64,000 nucleotides of DNA from Xestospongia bergquistia (lineage: Eukaryota > Porifera > Demospongiae > Haplosclerida > Petrosiidae). The notes below the pieces were generated by a model. That model was not told where the DNA came from. It saw nothing but the letters and a program-made list of their open reading frames with translations, and made no database searches. Each line of letters begins with the position of its first letter. The first letter of the stretch is position 1. Below are positions 1 to 13,440 of this stretch, in pieces. The translations under genes and the position numbers were made by a program. The stretch spans positions 3,978,001 to 4,042,000 of the forward strand of contig OZ014413.1 of assembly GCA_963965975.1 (NCBI GenBank), in the 5' to 3' direction.

Positions 1-390
1 TGTCCTAATGTAACCATTAAAAGGTGATTATGTTAGGCCATTAAATCATGATCAATGTTAGGCCATTAAAAGACGATCAATGTTAGGCCATTAAAAGATG
101 TAGTTTGAGCATGGCCATTAAAAGATGATCATGTTAGGCCATTGAAAGATGTATTTCGAACATATTAGGCCATCATAAGATGCATTCGAGCATATTATGC
201 CATTAAAAGTTGTAGTTTGAGCATATTAGGCCATTATCAGATGTGTTTTGAGCATATTTGGCCATTAAAAGATGTATTTTGAGCATATTAGGCCATTAAA
301 AGATGCATTTTGAGCATAGTAGGCCATTAAAAGATGTATTTTGAGCATATTAAGCCCTTAACAGATGTCTTTTGAGCATATTAGGCCAAT
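1..390. repeat. Block A copy 1: 31-bp tandem repeat
   Basis: Degenerate tandem array with a core of 'aggccattaaaagatg' followed by 'tattttgagcatatt'. The later units have a 31-bp period (for example, 'gagcatatt' at 250 and 281). The first units are shorter variants with 'atgatcaatgtt'. The array ends exactly at the hairpin element. The opening bases match 54531 onward, so the window begins at a 28-bp array to A junction. No coding potential seen. Confidence 0.9.
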
Positions 391-525
391 AAAAAAGAAT
401 GAGAGGTGGAAGGGTGGGTGGACGGCAATACAGTACCACCTCCACGTTGGTGTCGTCTGGAGCATCATAGGTATCCTAGCTATGATGTACTGAGAGTACT
501 GTCAATCCTCAGCTCATTCTTTTTT
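391..525. other. Element H copy 1: 135-nt multi-hairpin element
   Basis: The ends form a 13-bp perfect inverted repeat (AAAAAAGAATGAG at 391-403, complement at 513-525). Inside are AGGTGG/CCACCT (404-409 with 436-441), CTCCA/TGGAG (440-444 with 458-462), an 8-bp stem CATCATAG/CTATGATG with a 9-nt loop (463-487), and a small GTACT/AGTAC hairpin (487-499). The CCACCT and CTCCA stems overlap by two bases, so they are alternatives or partly exclusive. GC content is clearly higher than the surroundings. All three copies in the window appear identical. It could be a structured RNA ending in a T-run, or a fold-back MITE-like element; I see no target-site duplication and no known RNA family. Confidence 0.6.
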
Positions 526-630
526 GAAGCGTATATAATATAGTAGCTCTGTAGTTTGGCTAGTAGATTGTAAAGTTTGAAATTGTTATGGCAAAAAGTT
601 GTATCAATAATATAGCAAATGTGGCCAGCC

Positions 631-876
631 TCATAACTTTAATGTTGTTTTCACAGTTATACTAAAGCCTCTTTTTAATTGGTTTGCTTTATTCTTTGTC
701 CTTTTTTCCACTTTTTTAACAATTTGTACAGTTTCTGTTATAGTTGGAGAATGCATGTCGAAATGCTTGTTAACACTGGAATGCAAACAGTATCTTTTAC
801 ATATTACCCGCACTTTGTGTATTTTAAACACTATTTCAAAGGCTGTTAAATAATCAAAGCCATTTCTCACTAACAT
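631..876 (-). CDS. Unidentified 81-codon frame in block X, copy 1
   Basis: An ATG-initiated frame of 81 codons on the minus strand, starting MLVRNGFDYLTAFEIV. The C-terminal half is basic, with VEKRTKNKANQLKRG. Two cysteines and two histidines lie in the middle (CKRYCLHSSVNKHFDMH, about residues 25-41), loosely like a zinc-binding cluster, but I do not recognise the family. Copy 2 keeps the frame with one late substitution; copy 3 has a one-base loss in the lysine-rich part and ends early. Retention between recent duplicates is weak evidence of function. It may be an exon or a chance frame. Confidence 0.25.
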   Translation of the reverse strand: MLVRNGFDYLTAFEIVFKIHKVRVICKRYCLHSSVNKHFDMHSPTITETVQIVKKVEKRTKNKANQLKRGFSITVKTTLKL

Positions 877-994
877 ACATGTTTAGCAAAAAATATATAG
901 AATCAGATCAAATTCGACTTGAATGGGGTATATTTGTTATATATATATAAATGTAATTGCTCACATTTTCTATAGAATCTTACCAAATTAGATT

Positions 995-1966
995 ATGTCT
1001 AAAAGCTGGTGGAAGTTAGCTATTACAGTAGTGCAGTATATCAGCATGCTTTGCTACATAAAAGGTACAATAATTTATAAGTTCGTGTGTTAATATATAT
1101 CTTTCGTTGTTAGGATTTAAAGAAATTTTACCATCCATTTTACTTCCCTATAGCCCTGTAGTGATGTATATGGTAAAGAAGGTTATATGACTGTTGACAT
1201 TTTACCAAAGACTGTTAATTACTCTGGAACTTTGCTGCAGTGTGTGTAATTTAACAAACGACTTCTCAGAAAAAGGATATATTACATGTGGTGTCTATTA
1301 TAAACTATATGGTATAGTGCTTGCATTTCTATTTTCAGTTCAGTGGCAATCATTATGTTACTGTTTGTGCTGTCAAGATAGTAGGATGTACCATCAAGTA
1401 CATACTACAAGAACTGGTAAACTGCCCATCATGACCACCTTTTGATTTATTCAATTTATTTGATAATGTGTTATTTTTGTTACATTCTCTACATAAAATT
1501 TGCCAAAACAAAACTGAGTCTGTATTTTTGTTTCTGTTGTTAGAAGTCTTTTAAAACAAACGATAATTGCTTACAGAAATAAGACAAAGGAACATAATGG
1601 ATATGCAGAATCCTATTAAATTGTCCTAAAAAATGGATCATTTTAAGATAAAATCTGCAGTATAGTAGTGCTCCAGTGTATACAGTTATAACAGATTAGG
1701 AAAAGGAGACAGAAATCTCAAAACTTCAAGAATCCTTACAATTCCAAGGATATTATTGATAGTCTACACCAGCAAGTCCATTGGAACGGAAAGACCGTGC
1801 CCACAATGAGGATATATAGGTGGTTATTCTGAATATGATCATTTCAATGACAAGTATAAACTGGTGTGTGGCTCCAAAAACAGGTTGAGCTATATGTGCC
1901 ATACGTATTATCTGACTCACTTGTACAAAACCTAAACTATTTAGTCATTTTCCCATGTGATCGACG
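995..1966 (+). pseudogene. Broken spliced membrane-protein gene, block X copy 1
   Basis: Exon-like pieces run along the plus strand. The first is 995-1064 (ATG, MSKSWWKLAITVVQYIS), ending at AAAG|gtacaa. The second, 1114-1172 after 'ttgttag', continues in phase with FKEILPSILLPYSPVV and ends at ATG|gtaaag. A third, 1241-1416, has a hydrophobic stretch (YGIVLAFLFSVQW) followed by a Cys-rich run (CYCLCC), as at a membrane-to-cytosol border, and ends CTG|gtaaac. Its phase fits the acceptor at 1576, giving EIRQR, but the frame hits a stop after 16 codons because 1607-1745 differs wholly from copy 3. The tail (IGGYSEYDHF in copies 2 and 3) is frameshifted here near 1812. The phase of the join between exons 2 and 3 does not fit cleanly. 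Family not recognised. Confidence 0.4.
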
Positions 1967-3910
1967 CATTCTTTACCTCAAATTTTAGTCAAAATTTTGA
2001 CTACTCAATAGTGAAGTGTTACCCCTGTCTGATGATCCCATTTTGCCAACACCCAGTCACATGATTTCAACATGTAAATATAAAGGATAAAAGCAGATTG
2101 AGGTTTGATGGGTAAATGTTTCCTCTGTTTGAGGAATTCTTGAGAGAGAGAGAGAAATTTAAATAGTCTCATATTATACTCTGCCATTGGTACAAAATAG
2201 CTATACGACAAAAGCAAACTATATTATGTATTGTTTAAAATATTATTGTTATAGGTGTTTGGTGGTAGTGTGTTTATTAGCCACATATTGAAAGCTAAAC
2301 AAACCAGTGCTAGTGAACTGTTCAGAATAAAAATCTGATACCCTAACTGTGGCCAATTTGGAGAGCAAACACATTTAATATTAGGATTCTCTAAACTAGT
2401 TGGACTTATTATTGTATATATAACTGTAACATTAGGTGCTACTGATACTATTGTAAGAAGTAATGGAACTGGAACTCGTAGAGGACAAAGGTGTAATACT
2501 GAGACAGATTATAACTTTTAATAAGTAGATGCTAATATTCTATATATAACTGTAACATTAGGAGCTACTAATACTACTGTAAGAAGTAATCGAACTCCAA
2601 CTCATAGAGGACAAAGGAGTATTACTTACATAGATTATAACTTTTAATAACTAGATACTAATATTGTATATATAACTGTAACATTAGGAGCTACTGATAC
2701 TACTGTAAGAAGTAATGGAACTGCAACTCGTAGAGTACAGAGAAGTAATACTGAGACAGGTTATAAGTTTTAATAACTAGATACTAATATTGTATATACA
2801 ACTGTAACATTAGATGCTACTGATACTATTGTAAGAAGTAATGGAACTGGAACTCGTAGAGGACAAAGGTGTAATACTGAGACAGGTTATAACTTTTAAT
2901 AAGTAGATGCTACTATTGTATATATAACTGTAACATTAGGAGCTACTAATACTACTGTAAGAAGTAATGGAACTCCAACTCATAGAGGACAAAGGAGTAT
3001 TACTGAGATAGGTTATAACTTTTAATAACTAGATACTAATATTGTATATATAACTGTAACTTAAGTCGCTACTGATACTATTGTAAGAAGTAATGGAACT
3101 GGAACTTGTAGAGGACAAAGAAGTATTACTGAGACAGGTTATAACTTTTAATAACTAGATACTAATATTGCATATATAACTGTAACATTAGGAGCTACTG
3201 ATACAACTGTAAGAAGTAATGGAATTGCAACTCGTAGAGGACAAAGGAGTATTACTGAGATAGGTTGTAACTTTTAATATCTAGATAATAATATTGCATA
3301 TATAACTGTAACATTAGGAGCTACTGATACTACTGTAAGAAGTAATGGAACTGGAACTCATTAGAGGACAAAGAAGTATTACTGAGATAAGTTATAACTT
3401 TTAAAAACTAGATACTAATATTGTATATATAACTGTAAAATTAGGAGCTACTGATACTACTGTAAGAAGTAATGGAACTGCAATTTGTAGAGGACAAAGG
3501 AGTAATACTGAGACAGGTTATAACTTTTAATAACTAGATATTAATATTGTATATATAACTGTAACATTAGGTGCTACTGATAGTACGGTAAGAAGTAATG
3601 GAACTGGAACTTGTTGAGGACAAAGGAGTATTACTGAAACAGGTTATAACTTTTAATAACTAGATACTAATATTGTATATATAACTGTAACATTAGGAGC
3701 TACTGATACTACTGTAAGAAGTAATGGAACTCTAACTCATAGAGGACAAAGGAGTATTACTGAGATAGGTTATAAATTTATATAACTAGATACTAATATT
3801 GTATATATAATTGTAACATTAGGAGCTACTGATACTACTGTAAGAAGTAATGGAACTGGAACTCGTAGAGGACAAAGAAGTATTACTGAGACAGGTTATA
3901 ACTTTTAATA

Positions 3911-5040
3911 ACAAGATACTAATATTGTATATATAACTGTAACATTAGGTGCTACTGATACTATTGTAAGAAGTAATGGAACTGGAACTTGTAGAGGACA
4001 AAGGAGTAATACTGAGACAGGTTATAACTTTTAATAACTAGATTCTAATATTGTATATATAAATATAATATTATGAGCTACTGATACTACTGTAAGAAGT
4101 AATGGAACTGGAACTCGTAGAGGACAAAGGAGTATTATTGAGACTTGTTATCACTTTTAATAACTAGATACTAATATTGTATATATAACTGTAACATTAG
4201 GAGCTACTGATACTACTGTAAGACGTAATGGCATTTCAACTCATAGATGACAAAGGAGTATTACTGAGATAGGATATAATTTTTAATAAAGAGATACTAA
4301 TATTGTATATATAATTGTAACATTAGGTGCTACTGATAGTACTGTAAGAAGTAATGGAACTGGAACTTGTATATGACAAAGGAGTATTACTGAAACAGGT
4401 TATAACTTTTAATAACTAGATACCAATATTGTATATATAGCTGTAACATTAGGAGCTACTGATACCAGTGCAAGAAGTAATGGAACTCTAACTCATAGAG
4501 GAGAAAGGAGTATTACTGAGATAGGATATAACTTTTAATAACTAGAGACTAATATTGTATATATACCTGTAACATTAGGAGCTACTGATACTACTGTAAG
4601 AAGTAATGGAACTGGAACTCGTAGAGGACAAAGAAGTATTACTGAGACAGGTTATAACTTTTAATAACAAGATACTAATATTGTATATATAACTGTAACA
4701 TTAGGTGCTACTGATACTATTGTAAGAAGTAATGGAACTGGAACTTGTAGAGGACAAAGGAGTAATACTGAGACAGGTTATAACTTTTAATAACTAGATT
4801 CTAATATTGTATATATAAATATAATATTATGAGCTACTGATACTACTGTAAGAAGTAATGGAACTGGAACTCGTAGAGGATAAAGGAGTATTATTGAGAC
4901 TTGTTATCACTTTTAATAACTAGATACTAATATTGTATATATAACTGTAACATTAGGAGCTACTGATACTACTGTAAGACGTAATGGCATTTCAAATCAT
5001 AGATGACAAAGGAGTATTATTGAGATAGGATATAATTTTT
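3911..5040. repeat. Six-monomer (756-bp) duplication inside array 1
   Basis: The distinctive run with 'taataacaagatact', then 'aaatataatattatgagc', then 'cttgttatcac' and 'cgtaatggcatttcaa' starts at 3911 and again at 4667. The spacing is 756 bp, exactly six 126-bp monomers. The two copies differ at only a few bases, so this is a recent in-phase local duplication. Confidence 0.8.
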
Positions 5041-6300
5041 AATAAAGAGATACTAATATTGTATATATAATTGTAACATTAGGTGCTACTGATAGTACTG
5101 TAAGAAGTAATGGAACTGGAACTCGTAGAGGACAAACAAGTATTACTGAGATAGGTTATAACTTTTAATAACTAGATACTAATATTGTATATATAACTGT
5201 AACATTAGGAACTACTGATACTACTGTAAGAAGTAATGGAACTGGAACTCGTAGAGGACAAAGGTGTAATACTGAGACTGGTTATAACTTTTAATAACTA
5301 GATGCTAATATTGTATATATAACTGTAACATTAGGAGTTGCTAATACTACTGTAAGAAGTAAAGGAACTGGAACTCATAGAGGACAAAGGAGTATTACTG
5401 AGACAGGTTGTAACTTTTAATAACTAGATACTAATATTGTATATATAACTGTAACATTTGGAGCTACTTAAACTATTATAAGAAGTAATGGAAGTGGAAC
5501 TCGTAGAGGACAAATGTGTATTACTGAGACTGGTTATAACTTTTAATAACTAGATACTAATATTGTATATATAACTGTAACATTAGGAGCTACTGATACT
5601 ACTGGAAGAAGTAATGGAACTGGAACTCGTAGAGGACAAAGGTGTAATAGTGAGACAGGTTATAACTTTTAATAACTAGAAGCTAATATTGTATATATAA
5701 CTGTAACATTAGGAGCTACTGATACTACTGTAAGAAGTAATGGAACTGAAACTCATAGAGGACAAAGGAGTATTACTGAGACAGGTTATAACTTTTAATA
5801 ACTAGATGCTAATATTGTATATATAACTGTAACATTAGGAGCTACTAATACTACTGTAAGAAGTAATGGAACTGGAATTCGTAGAGGACAAAGGAGTATT
5901 ACTGAGAAAGGTTTGTAATTTTTAATAACTAGATACTAATATTGTATATATAACTGTAACATTAGGTGCTACTGATACTACTGTAAGAAGTAATGGAACT
6001 GGAACTCGTAAAGGACAAAGGTGTAATACTGAGAGAGGTTATAACTTTTAATAACTAGATACTAATATTGTATATTATAACTGTAACATTAGGAGCTACT
6101 GATACTACTGTAAGAAGTAATGGAACTGGAACTCGTAGAGGACAAAGAAGTATTACTGAGACAGGTTATAACTTTAAATAACTAGATACTAATATTGTAT
6201 ATATAACTGTAACATTAGGAGCTACTGATACTACTGTAAGAAGTAATGGAACTGAAACTCATAGAGGACAAAGGAGTATTACTGAGACAGGTTATAACTT

Positions 6301-9300
6301 TTAATAACTAGATGCTAATATTGTATATATAACTGTAACATTAGGAGCTACTAATACTACTGTAAGAAGTAATGGAACTGGAATTCGTAGAGGACAAAGG
6401 AGTATTACTGAGATAAGTTGTAACTTTTAATAACTAGATACTAATATTGTATATATAACTGTAACATTAGGATCTACTGATACTAAGTAATGGAACAAGA
6501 ACTCGTAGAGGACAAAGAAGTATTACTGAGATATGTTGTAAATTTTAATAACTAGATACTAATATTGTATATATAACTGTAACATAAGGAGCTACTGATA
6601 CTACTGTAAGAAGTAATGGAACTGCAACTCATAGAAGACAAAGGAGTATTACTGAGATAGGTTATAACTTTTAATAACTAGAGACTAATATTGTATATAT
6701 AACTGTAAAATTAGGAGATACTGATACTACTGTAAGAAGTAATGGAACTGGAACTCGTAGAGGACAAAGGTGTAATACTGAGACTGGTTATAACTTTTAA
6801 TAACTAGATGCTAATATTGTATATATAAGTGTAACATTAGGAGCTGCTAATACTACTGTAAGAGGTAAAGGAACTGGAACTCATAGAGGACAAAGGAGTA
6901 TTACTGAGATAGGTTGTAACTTTTAATAACTAGATACTAATATTGTATATATAACTGTAACATTAGGAGCTACTGATACTACTGTGAGAGGTAATGGAAC
7001 TGGAACTCGTAGAGGACAAAGAAGTATTGCTGAGACAGGTTATAACTTTTAATAACTAGATACTAATATTGTATATATAACTGTAACATTTGGAGCTACT
7101 TAAACTATTATAGGAACTAATGGAACTGGAACTCGTAGTGGACAAAGGTGTAATACTGAGACAGGTTATAACTTTTAATAACTAGATGCTAATATTTTAT
7201 ATATAACTGTAACATTAGGAGCTACTGATACTACTGTAAGAAGTAATGGAACTGAAACTCATAGAGGACAAAGGAGTATTACTGAGATAGGTTGTAACTT
7301 TTAATAACTAGATACTAATATTCTATATATAACTGTAACATTAGGAGCTACTGATACTAATGTAAGAAGTAATGCAACTGGAACTCATAGAGGACAAAGA
7401 AGTATTACTGAGACAGGTTATAACTTTTAATAACTAGATACTAATATTGTATATATAACTGTAACATTAGGAGCTACTGATACTACTGTAAGAAGTAATG
7501 GAACTCCAATTCATAGAGGAGAAAGGAGTATTACTGAGATAGGTTATAACTTTTAATAACTAGATACTAATATTGTATATATAACTGTAAAATTAGGAGC
7601 TACTGATACTACTATAAGAAGTAATGGAACTGGTACTCGTAGAGGACAATGGAGTATTACTGAGACTGGTTATAACTTTTAATAACTAGATACTAATATT
7701 GTATATATAACTGTAACATTAGGAGCTACTGATACTACTGTAAGAAGTAATGGAACTGGAACTCGTAGAGGACAAAGGTGTAATACTGAGACAGGTTATA
7801 ACTTTTAATAACTAGATACTAATATTGTATATATAACTGTAACATTAGGAGCTACTGATACTAATGTAAGAAGTAATGGAACTGGAACTCATAGAGGACA
7901 AAGAAGTATTACTGAGACAGGTTATAACTTTTAATAACTAGATACTAATATTGTATATATAACTGTAACATTAGGAGCTACTGATACTACTGTAAGAAGT
8001 AATGGAACTCCAATTCATAGAGGAGAAAGGAGTATTACTGAGATAGGCTATAACTTTTAATAACTAGATACTAATATTGTATATATAACTGTAACATTAG
8101 GATCTACTGATACTAAGTAATGGAACTAGAACTCGTAGAGGACAAAGAAGTATTACTGAGATAGGTTGTAAATTTTAATAACTAGATACTAATATTGTAT
8201 ATATAACTGTAACATAAGGAGCTACTGATACTACTGTAAGAAGTAATGGAACTGCAACTCATAGAAGACAAAGGAGTATTACTGAGATAGGTTATAACTT
8301 TTAATAACTAGAGACTAATATTGTATATATAACTGTAAAATTAGGAGCTACTGATACTACTGTAAGAAGTAATGGAACTGGAACTCATAGAGGACAAAGG
8401 AGTATTACTTAGACAGGTTATAACTTTTAATAACTAGATGCTAATATTGTGTATATAAGTGTAACATTAGGTGCTACTGATACTACTGTAAGAAGTAAAG
8501 GAACTGGAACTCATAGAGGACAAAGGAGTATTACTGAGATAGGTTGTAACTTTTAATAACTAGATACTAATATTGTATATATAACTGTAACATTAGGAGC
8601 TACTGATACTACTGTAAGAAGTAATGGAACTGGAACTCGTAGAGGACAAAGAAGTATTGCTGAGACAGGTTATAACTTTTAATAACTAGATACTAATATT
8701 GTATATATAACTGTAACATTTGGAGCTACTTAAACTATTATAAGAAGTAATGGAACTGGAACTCGTAGAGGACAAAGGTGTAACACTGAGACAGGTTATA
8801 ACTTTTAATAACTAGATGCTAATATTGTATATATAACTGTAACATTAGGAGCTACTGATACTACTGTAAGAAGTAATGGAACTGAAACTCATAGAGGACA
8901 AAGGAGTATTACTGAGATAGGTTGTAACTTTTAATAACTAGATACTAATATTCTATATATAACTGTAACATTAGGAGCTACTGATACTACTGTAAGAAGT
9001 AATGGAACTGAAACTCATAGAGGACAAAGGAGTATTACTGAGACAGGTTATAACTTTTAATAACTAGATGCTAATATTGTATATATAACTGTAACATTAG
9101 GAGCTACTAATACTACTGTAAGAAGTAATGGAACTGGAATTCGTAGAGGACAAAGGAGTATTACTGAGATAAGTTGTAACTTTTAATAACTAGATACTAA
9201 TATTGTATATATAACTGTAACATTAGGATCTACTGATACTAAGTAATGGAACAAGAACTCGTAGAGGACAAAGAAGTATTACTGAGATATGTTGTAAATT

Positions 9301-12300
9301 TTAATAACTAGATACTAATATTGTATATATAACTGTAACATAAGGAGCTACTGATACTACTGTAAGAAGTAATGGAACTGCAACTCATAGAAGACAAAGG
9401 AGTATTACTGAGATAGGTTATAACTTTTAATAACTAGAGACTAATATTGTATATATAACTGTAAAATTAGGAGATACTGATACTACTGTAAGAAGTAATG
9501 GAACTGGAACTCGTAGAGGACAAAGGTGTAATACTGAGACTGGTTATAACTTTTAATAACTAGATGCTAATATTGTATATATAAGTGTAACATTAGGAGC
9601 TGCTAATACTACTGTAAGAGGTAAAGGAACTGGAACTCATAGAGGACAAAGGAGTATTACTGAGATAGGTTGTAACTTTTAATAACTAGATACTAATATT
9701 GTATATATAACTGTAACATTAGGAGCTACTGATACTACTGTGAGAGGTAATGGAACTGGAACTCGTAGAGGACAAAGAAGTATTGCTGAGACAGGTTATA
9801 ACTTTTAATAACTAGATACTAATATTGTATATATAACTGTAACATTTGGAGCTACTTAAACTATTATAGGAACTAATGGAACTGGAACTCGTAGTGGACA
9901 AAGGTGTAATACTGAGACAGGTTATAACTTTTAATAACTAGATGCTAATATTTTATATATAACTGTAACATTAGGAGCTACTGATACTACTGTAAGAAGT
10001 AATGGAACTGAAACTCATAGAGGACAAAGGAGTATTACTGAGATAGGTTGTAACTTTTAATAACTAGATACTAATATTCTATATATAACTGTAACATTAG
10101 GAGCTACTGATACTAATGTAAGAAGTAATGCAACTGGAACTCATAGAGGACAAAGAAGTATTACTGAGACAGGTTATAACTTTTAATAACTAGATACTAA
10201 TATTGTATATATAACTGTAACATTAGGAGCTACTGATACTACTGTAAGAAGTAATGGAACTCCAATTCATAGAGGAGAAAGGAGTATTACTGAGATAGGT
10301 TATAACTTTTAATAACTAGATACTAATATTGTATATATAACTGTAAAATTAGGAGCTACTGATACTACTATAAGAAGTAATGGAACTGGTACTCGTAGAG
10401 GACAATGGAGTATTACTGAGACTGGTTATAACTTTTAATAACTAGATACTAATATTGTATATATAACTGTAACATTAGGAGCTACTGATACTACTGTAAG
10501 AAGTAATGGAACTGGAACTCGTAGAGGACAAAGGTGTAATACTGAGACAGGTTATAACTTTTAATAACTAGATACTAATATTGTATATATAACTGTAACA
10601 TTAGGAGCTACTGATACTAATGTAAGAAGTAATGGAACTGGAACTCATAGAGGACAAAGAAGTATTACTGAGACAGGTTATAACTTTTAATAACTAGATA
10701 CTAATATTGTATATATAACTGTAACATTAGGAGCTACTGATACTACTGTAAGAAGTAATGGAACTCCAATTCATAGAGGAGAAAGGAGTATTACTGAGAT
10801 AGGCTATAACTTTTAATAACTAGATACTAATATTGTATATATAACTGTAACATTAGGATCTACTGATACTAAGTAATGGAACTAGAACTCGTAGAGGACA
10901 AAGAAGTATTACTGAGATAGGTTGTAAATTTTAATAACTAGATACTAATATTGTATATATAACTGTAACATAAGGAGCTACTGATACTACTGTAAGAAGT
11001 AATGGAACTGCAACTCATAGAGGACAAAGGAGTATTACTGAGACAGGTTATAACTTTTAATAACTAGATGCTAATATTGTATATATAACTGTAACATTAG
11101 GAGCTACTAATACTACTGTAAGAAGTAATGGAACTGGAATTCGTAGAGGACAAAGGAGTATTACTGAGATAAGTTGTAACTTTTAATAACTAGATACTAA
11201 TATTGTATATATAACTGTAACATTAGGATCTACTGATACTAAGTAATGGAACAAGAACTCGTAGAGGACAAAGAAGTATTACTGAGATATGTTGTAAATT
11301 TTAATAACTAGATACTAATATTGTATATATAACTGTAACATAAGGAGCTACTGATACTACTGTAAGAAGTAATGGAACTGCAACTCATAGAAGACAAAGG
11401 AGTATTACTGAGATAGGTTATAACTTTTAATAACTAGAGACTAATATTGTATATATAACTGTAAAATTAGGAGATACTGATACTACTGTAAGAAGTAATG
11501 GAACTGGAACTCGTAGAGGACAAAGGTGTAATACTGAGACTGGTTATAACTTTTAATAACTAGATGCTAATATTGTATATATAAGTGTAACATTAGGAGC
11601 TGCTAATACTACTGTAAGAGGTAAAGGAACTGGAACTCATAGAGGACAAAGGAGTATTACTGAGATAGGTTGTAACTTTTAATAACTAGATACTAATATT
11701 GTATATATAACTGTAACATTAGGAGCTACTGATACTACTGTGAGAGGTAATGGAACTGGAACTCGTAGAGGACAAAGAAGTATTGCTGAGACAGGTTATA
11801 ACTTTTAATAACTAGATACTAATATTGTATATATAAATGTAACATTTGGAGCTACTTAAACTATTATAGGAACTAATGGAACTGGAACTCGTAGTGGACA
11901 AAGGTGTAATACTGAGACAGGTTATAACTTTTAATAACTAGATGCTAATATTTTATATATAACTGTAACATTAGGAGCTACTGATACTACTGTAAGAAGT
12001 AATGGAACTGAAACTCATAGAGGACAAAGGAGTATTACTGAGATAGGTTGTAACTTTTAATAACTAGATACTAATATTCTATATATAACTGTAACATTAG
12101 GAGCTACTGATACTAATGTAAGAAGTAATGCAACTGGAACTCATAGAGGACAAAGAAGTATTACTGAGACAGGTTATAACTTTTAATAACTAGATACTAA
12201 TATTGTATATATAACTGTAACATTAGGAGCTACTGATACTACTGTAAGAAGTAATGGAACTCCAATTCATAGAGGAGAAAGGAGTATTACTGAGATAGGT

Positions 12301-13440
12301 TATAACTTTTAATAACTAGATACTAATATTGTATATATAACTGTAAAATTAGGAGCTACTGATACTACTATAAGAAGTAATGGAACTGGTACTCGTAGAG
12401 GACAATGGAGTATTACTGAGACTGGTTATAACTTTTAATAACTAGATACTAATATTGTATATATAACTGTAACATTAGGAGCTACTGATACTACTGTAAG
12501 AAGTAATGGAACTGGAACTCGTAGAGGACAAAGGTGTAATACTGAGACAGGTTATAACTTTTAATAACTAGATACTAATATTGTATATATAACTGTAACA
12601 TTAGGAGCTACTGATACTAATGTAAGAAGTAATGGAACTGGAACTCATAGAGGACAAAGAAGTATTACTGAGACAGGTTATAACTTTTAATAACTAGATA
12701 CTAATATTGTATATATAACTGTAACATTAGGAGCTACTGATACTACTGTAAGAAGTAATGGAACTCCAATTCATAGAGGAGAAAGGAGTATTACTGAGAT
12801 AGGCTATAACTTTTAATAACTAGATACTAATATTGTATATATAACTGTAACATTAGGATCTACTGATACTAAGTAATGGAACTAGAACTCGTAGAGGACA
12901 AAGAAGTATTACTGAGATAGGTTGTAAATTTTAATAACTAGATACTAATATTGTATATATAACTGTAACATAAGGAGCTACTGATACTACTGTAAGAAGT
13001 AATGGAACTGCAACTCATAGAAGACAAAGGAGTATTACTGAGATAGGTTATAACTTTTAATAACTAGAGACTAATATTGTATATATAACTGTAAAATTAG
13101 GAGCTACTGATACTACTGTAAGAAGTAATGGAACTGGAACTCATAGAGGACAAAGGAGTATTACTTAGACAGGTTATAACTTTTAATAACTAGATGCTAA
13201 TATTGTGTATATAAGTGTAACATTAGGTGCTACTGATACTACTGTAAGAAGTAAAGGAACTGGAACTCATAGAGGACAAAGGAGTATTACTGAGATAGGT
13301 TGTAACTTTTAATAACTAGATACTAATATTGTATATATAACTGTAACATTAGGAGCTACTGATACTACTGTAAGAAGTAATGGAACTGGAACTCGTAGAG
13401 GACAAAGAAGTATTGCTGAGACAGGTTATAACTTTTAATA
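6301..13440. repeat. Higher-order repeat zone in array 1
   Basis: Marker monomers with the 8-bp deletion give exact spacings. The 'ggaacaag' variant lies at 6481, 9237 and 11237 (2,756 then 2,000 bp). The 'ggaactag' variant lies at 8111, 10867 and 12867 (the same 2,756 and 2,000 bp). The inner distance is 1,630 bp each time. After counting two short monomers per interval these equal 22, 16 and 13 monomers. Copies are almost identical across the intervals, so long blocks were copied in register. Confidence 0.85.

Larger units (their letters stand above)
526..2404. repeat. Block X copy 1 (segmental duplicate)
   Basis: A 1.9-kb block with close copies at 26850-28730 and 55077-56963. It carries a minus-strand 81-codon frame near its left end and the remains of a spliced plus-strand gene in its middle. 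The last 350 bp before the satellite have no reading frame of note; they include a GA-rich run near 2143. It joins the 126-bp satellite just after 'ctaaactagttggactt'. Confidence 0.85.

Noticed and set aside
1-390. Block A as telomeric repeat
   Set aside because: The unit is 31 bp, lacks a G-rich telomere motif and occurs internally three times.
391-525. Element H as a hammerhead or other known self-cleaving ribozyme
   Set aside because: A CTGAGGA string occurs on the reverse strand, but the paired GAAA core and a suitable three-stem arrangement are absent. I could not match other ribozyme cores by eye.
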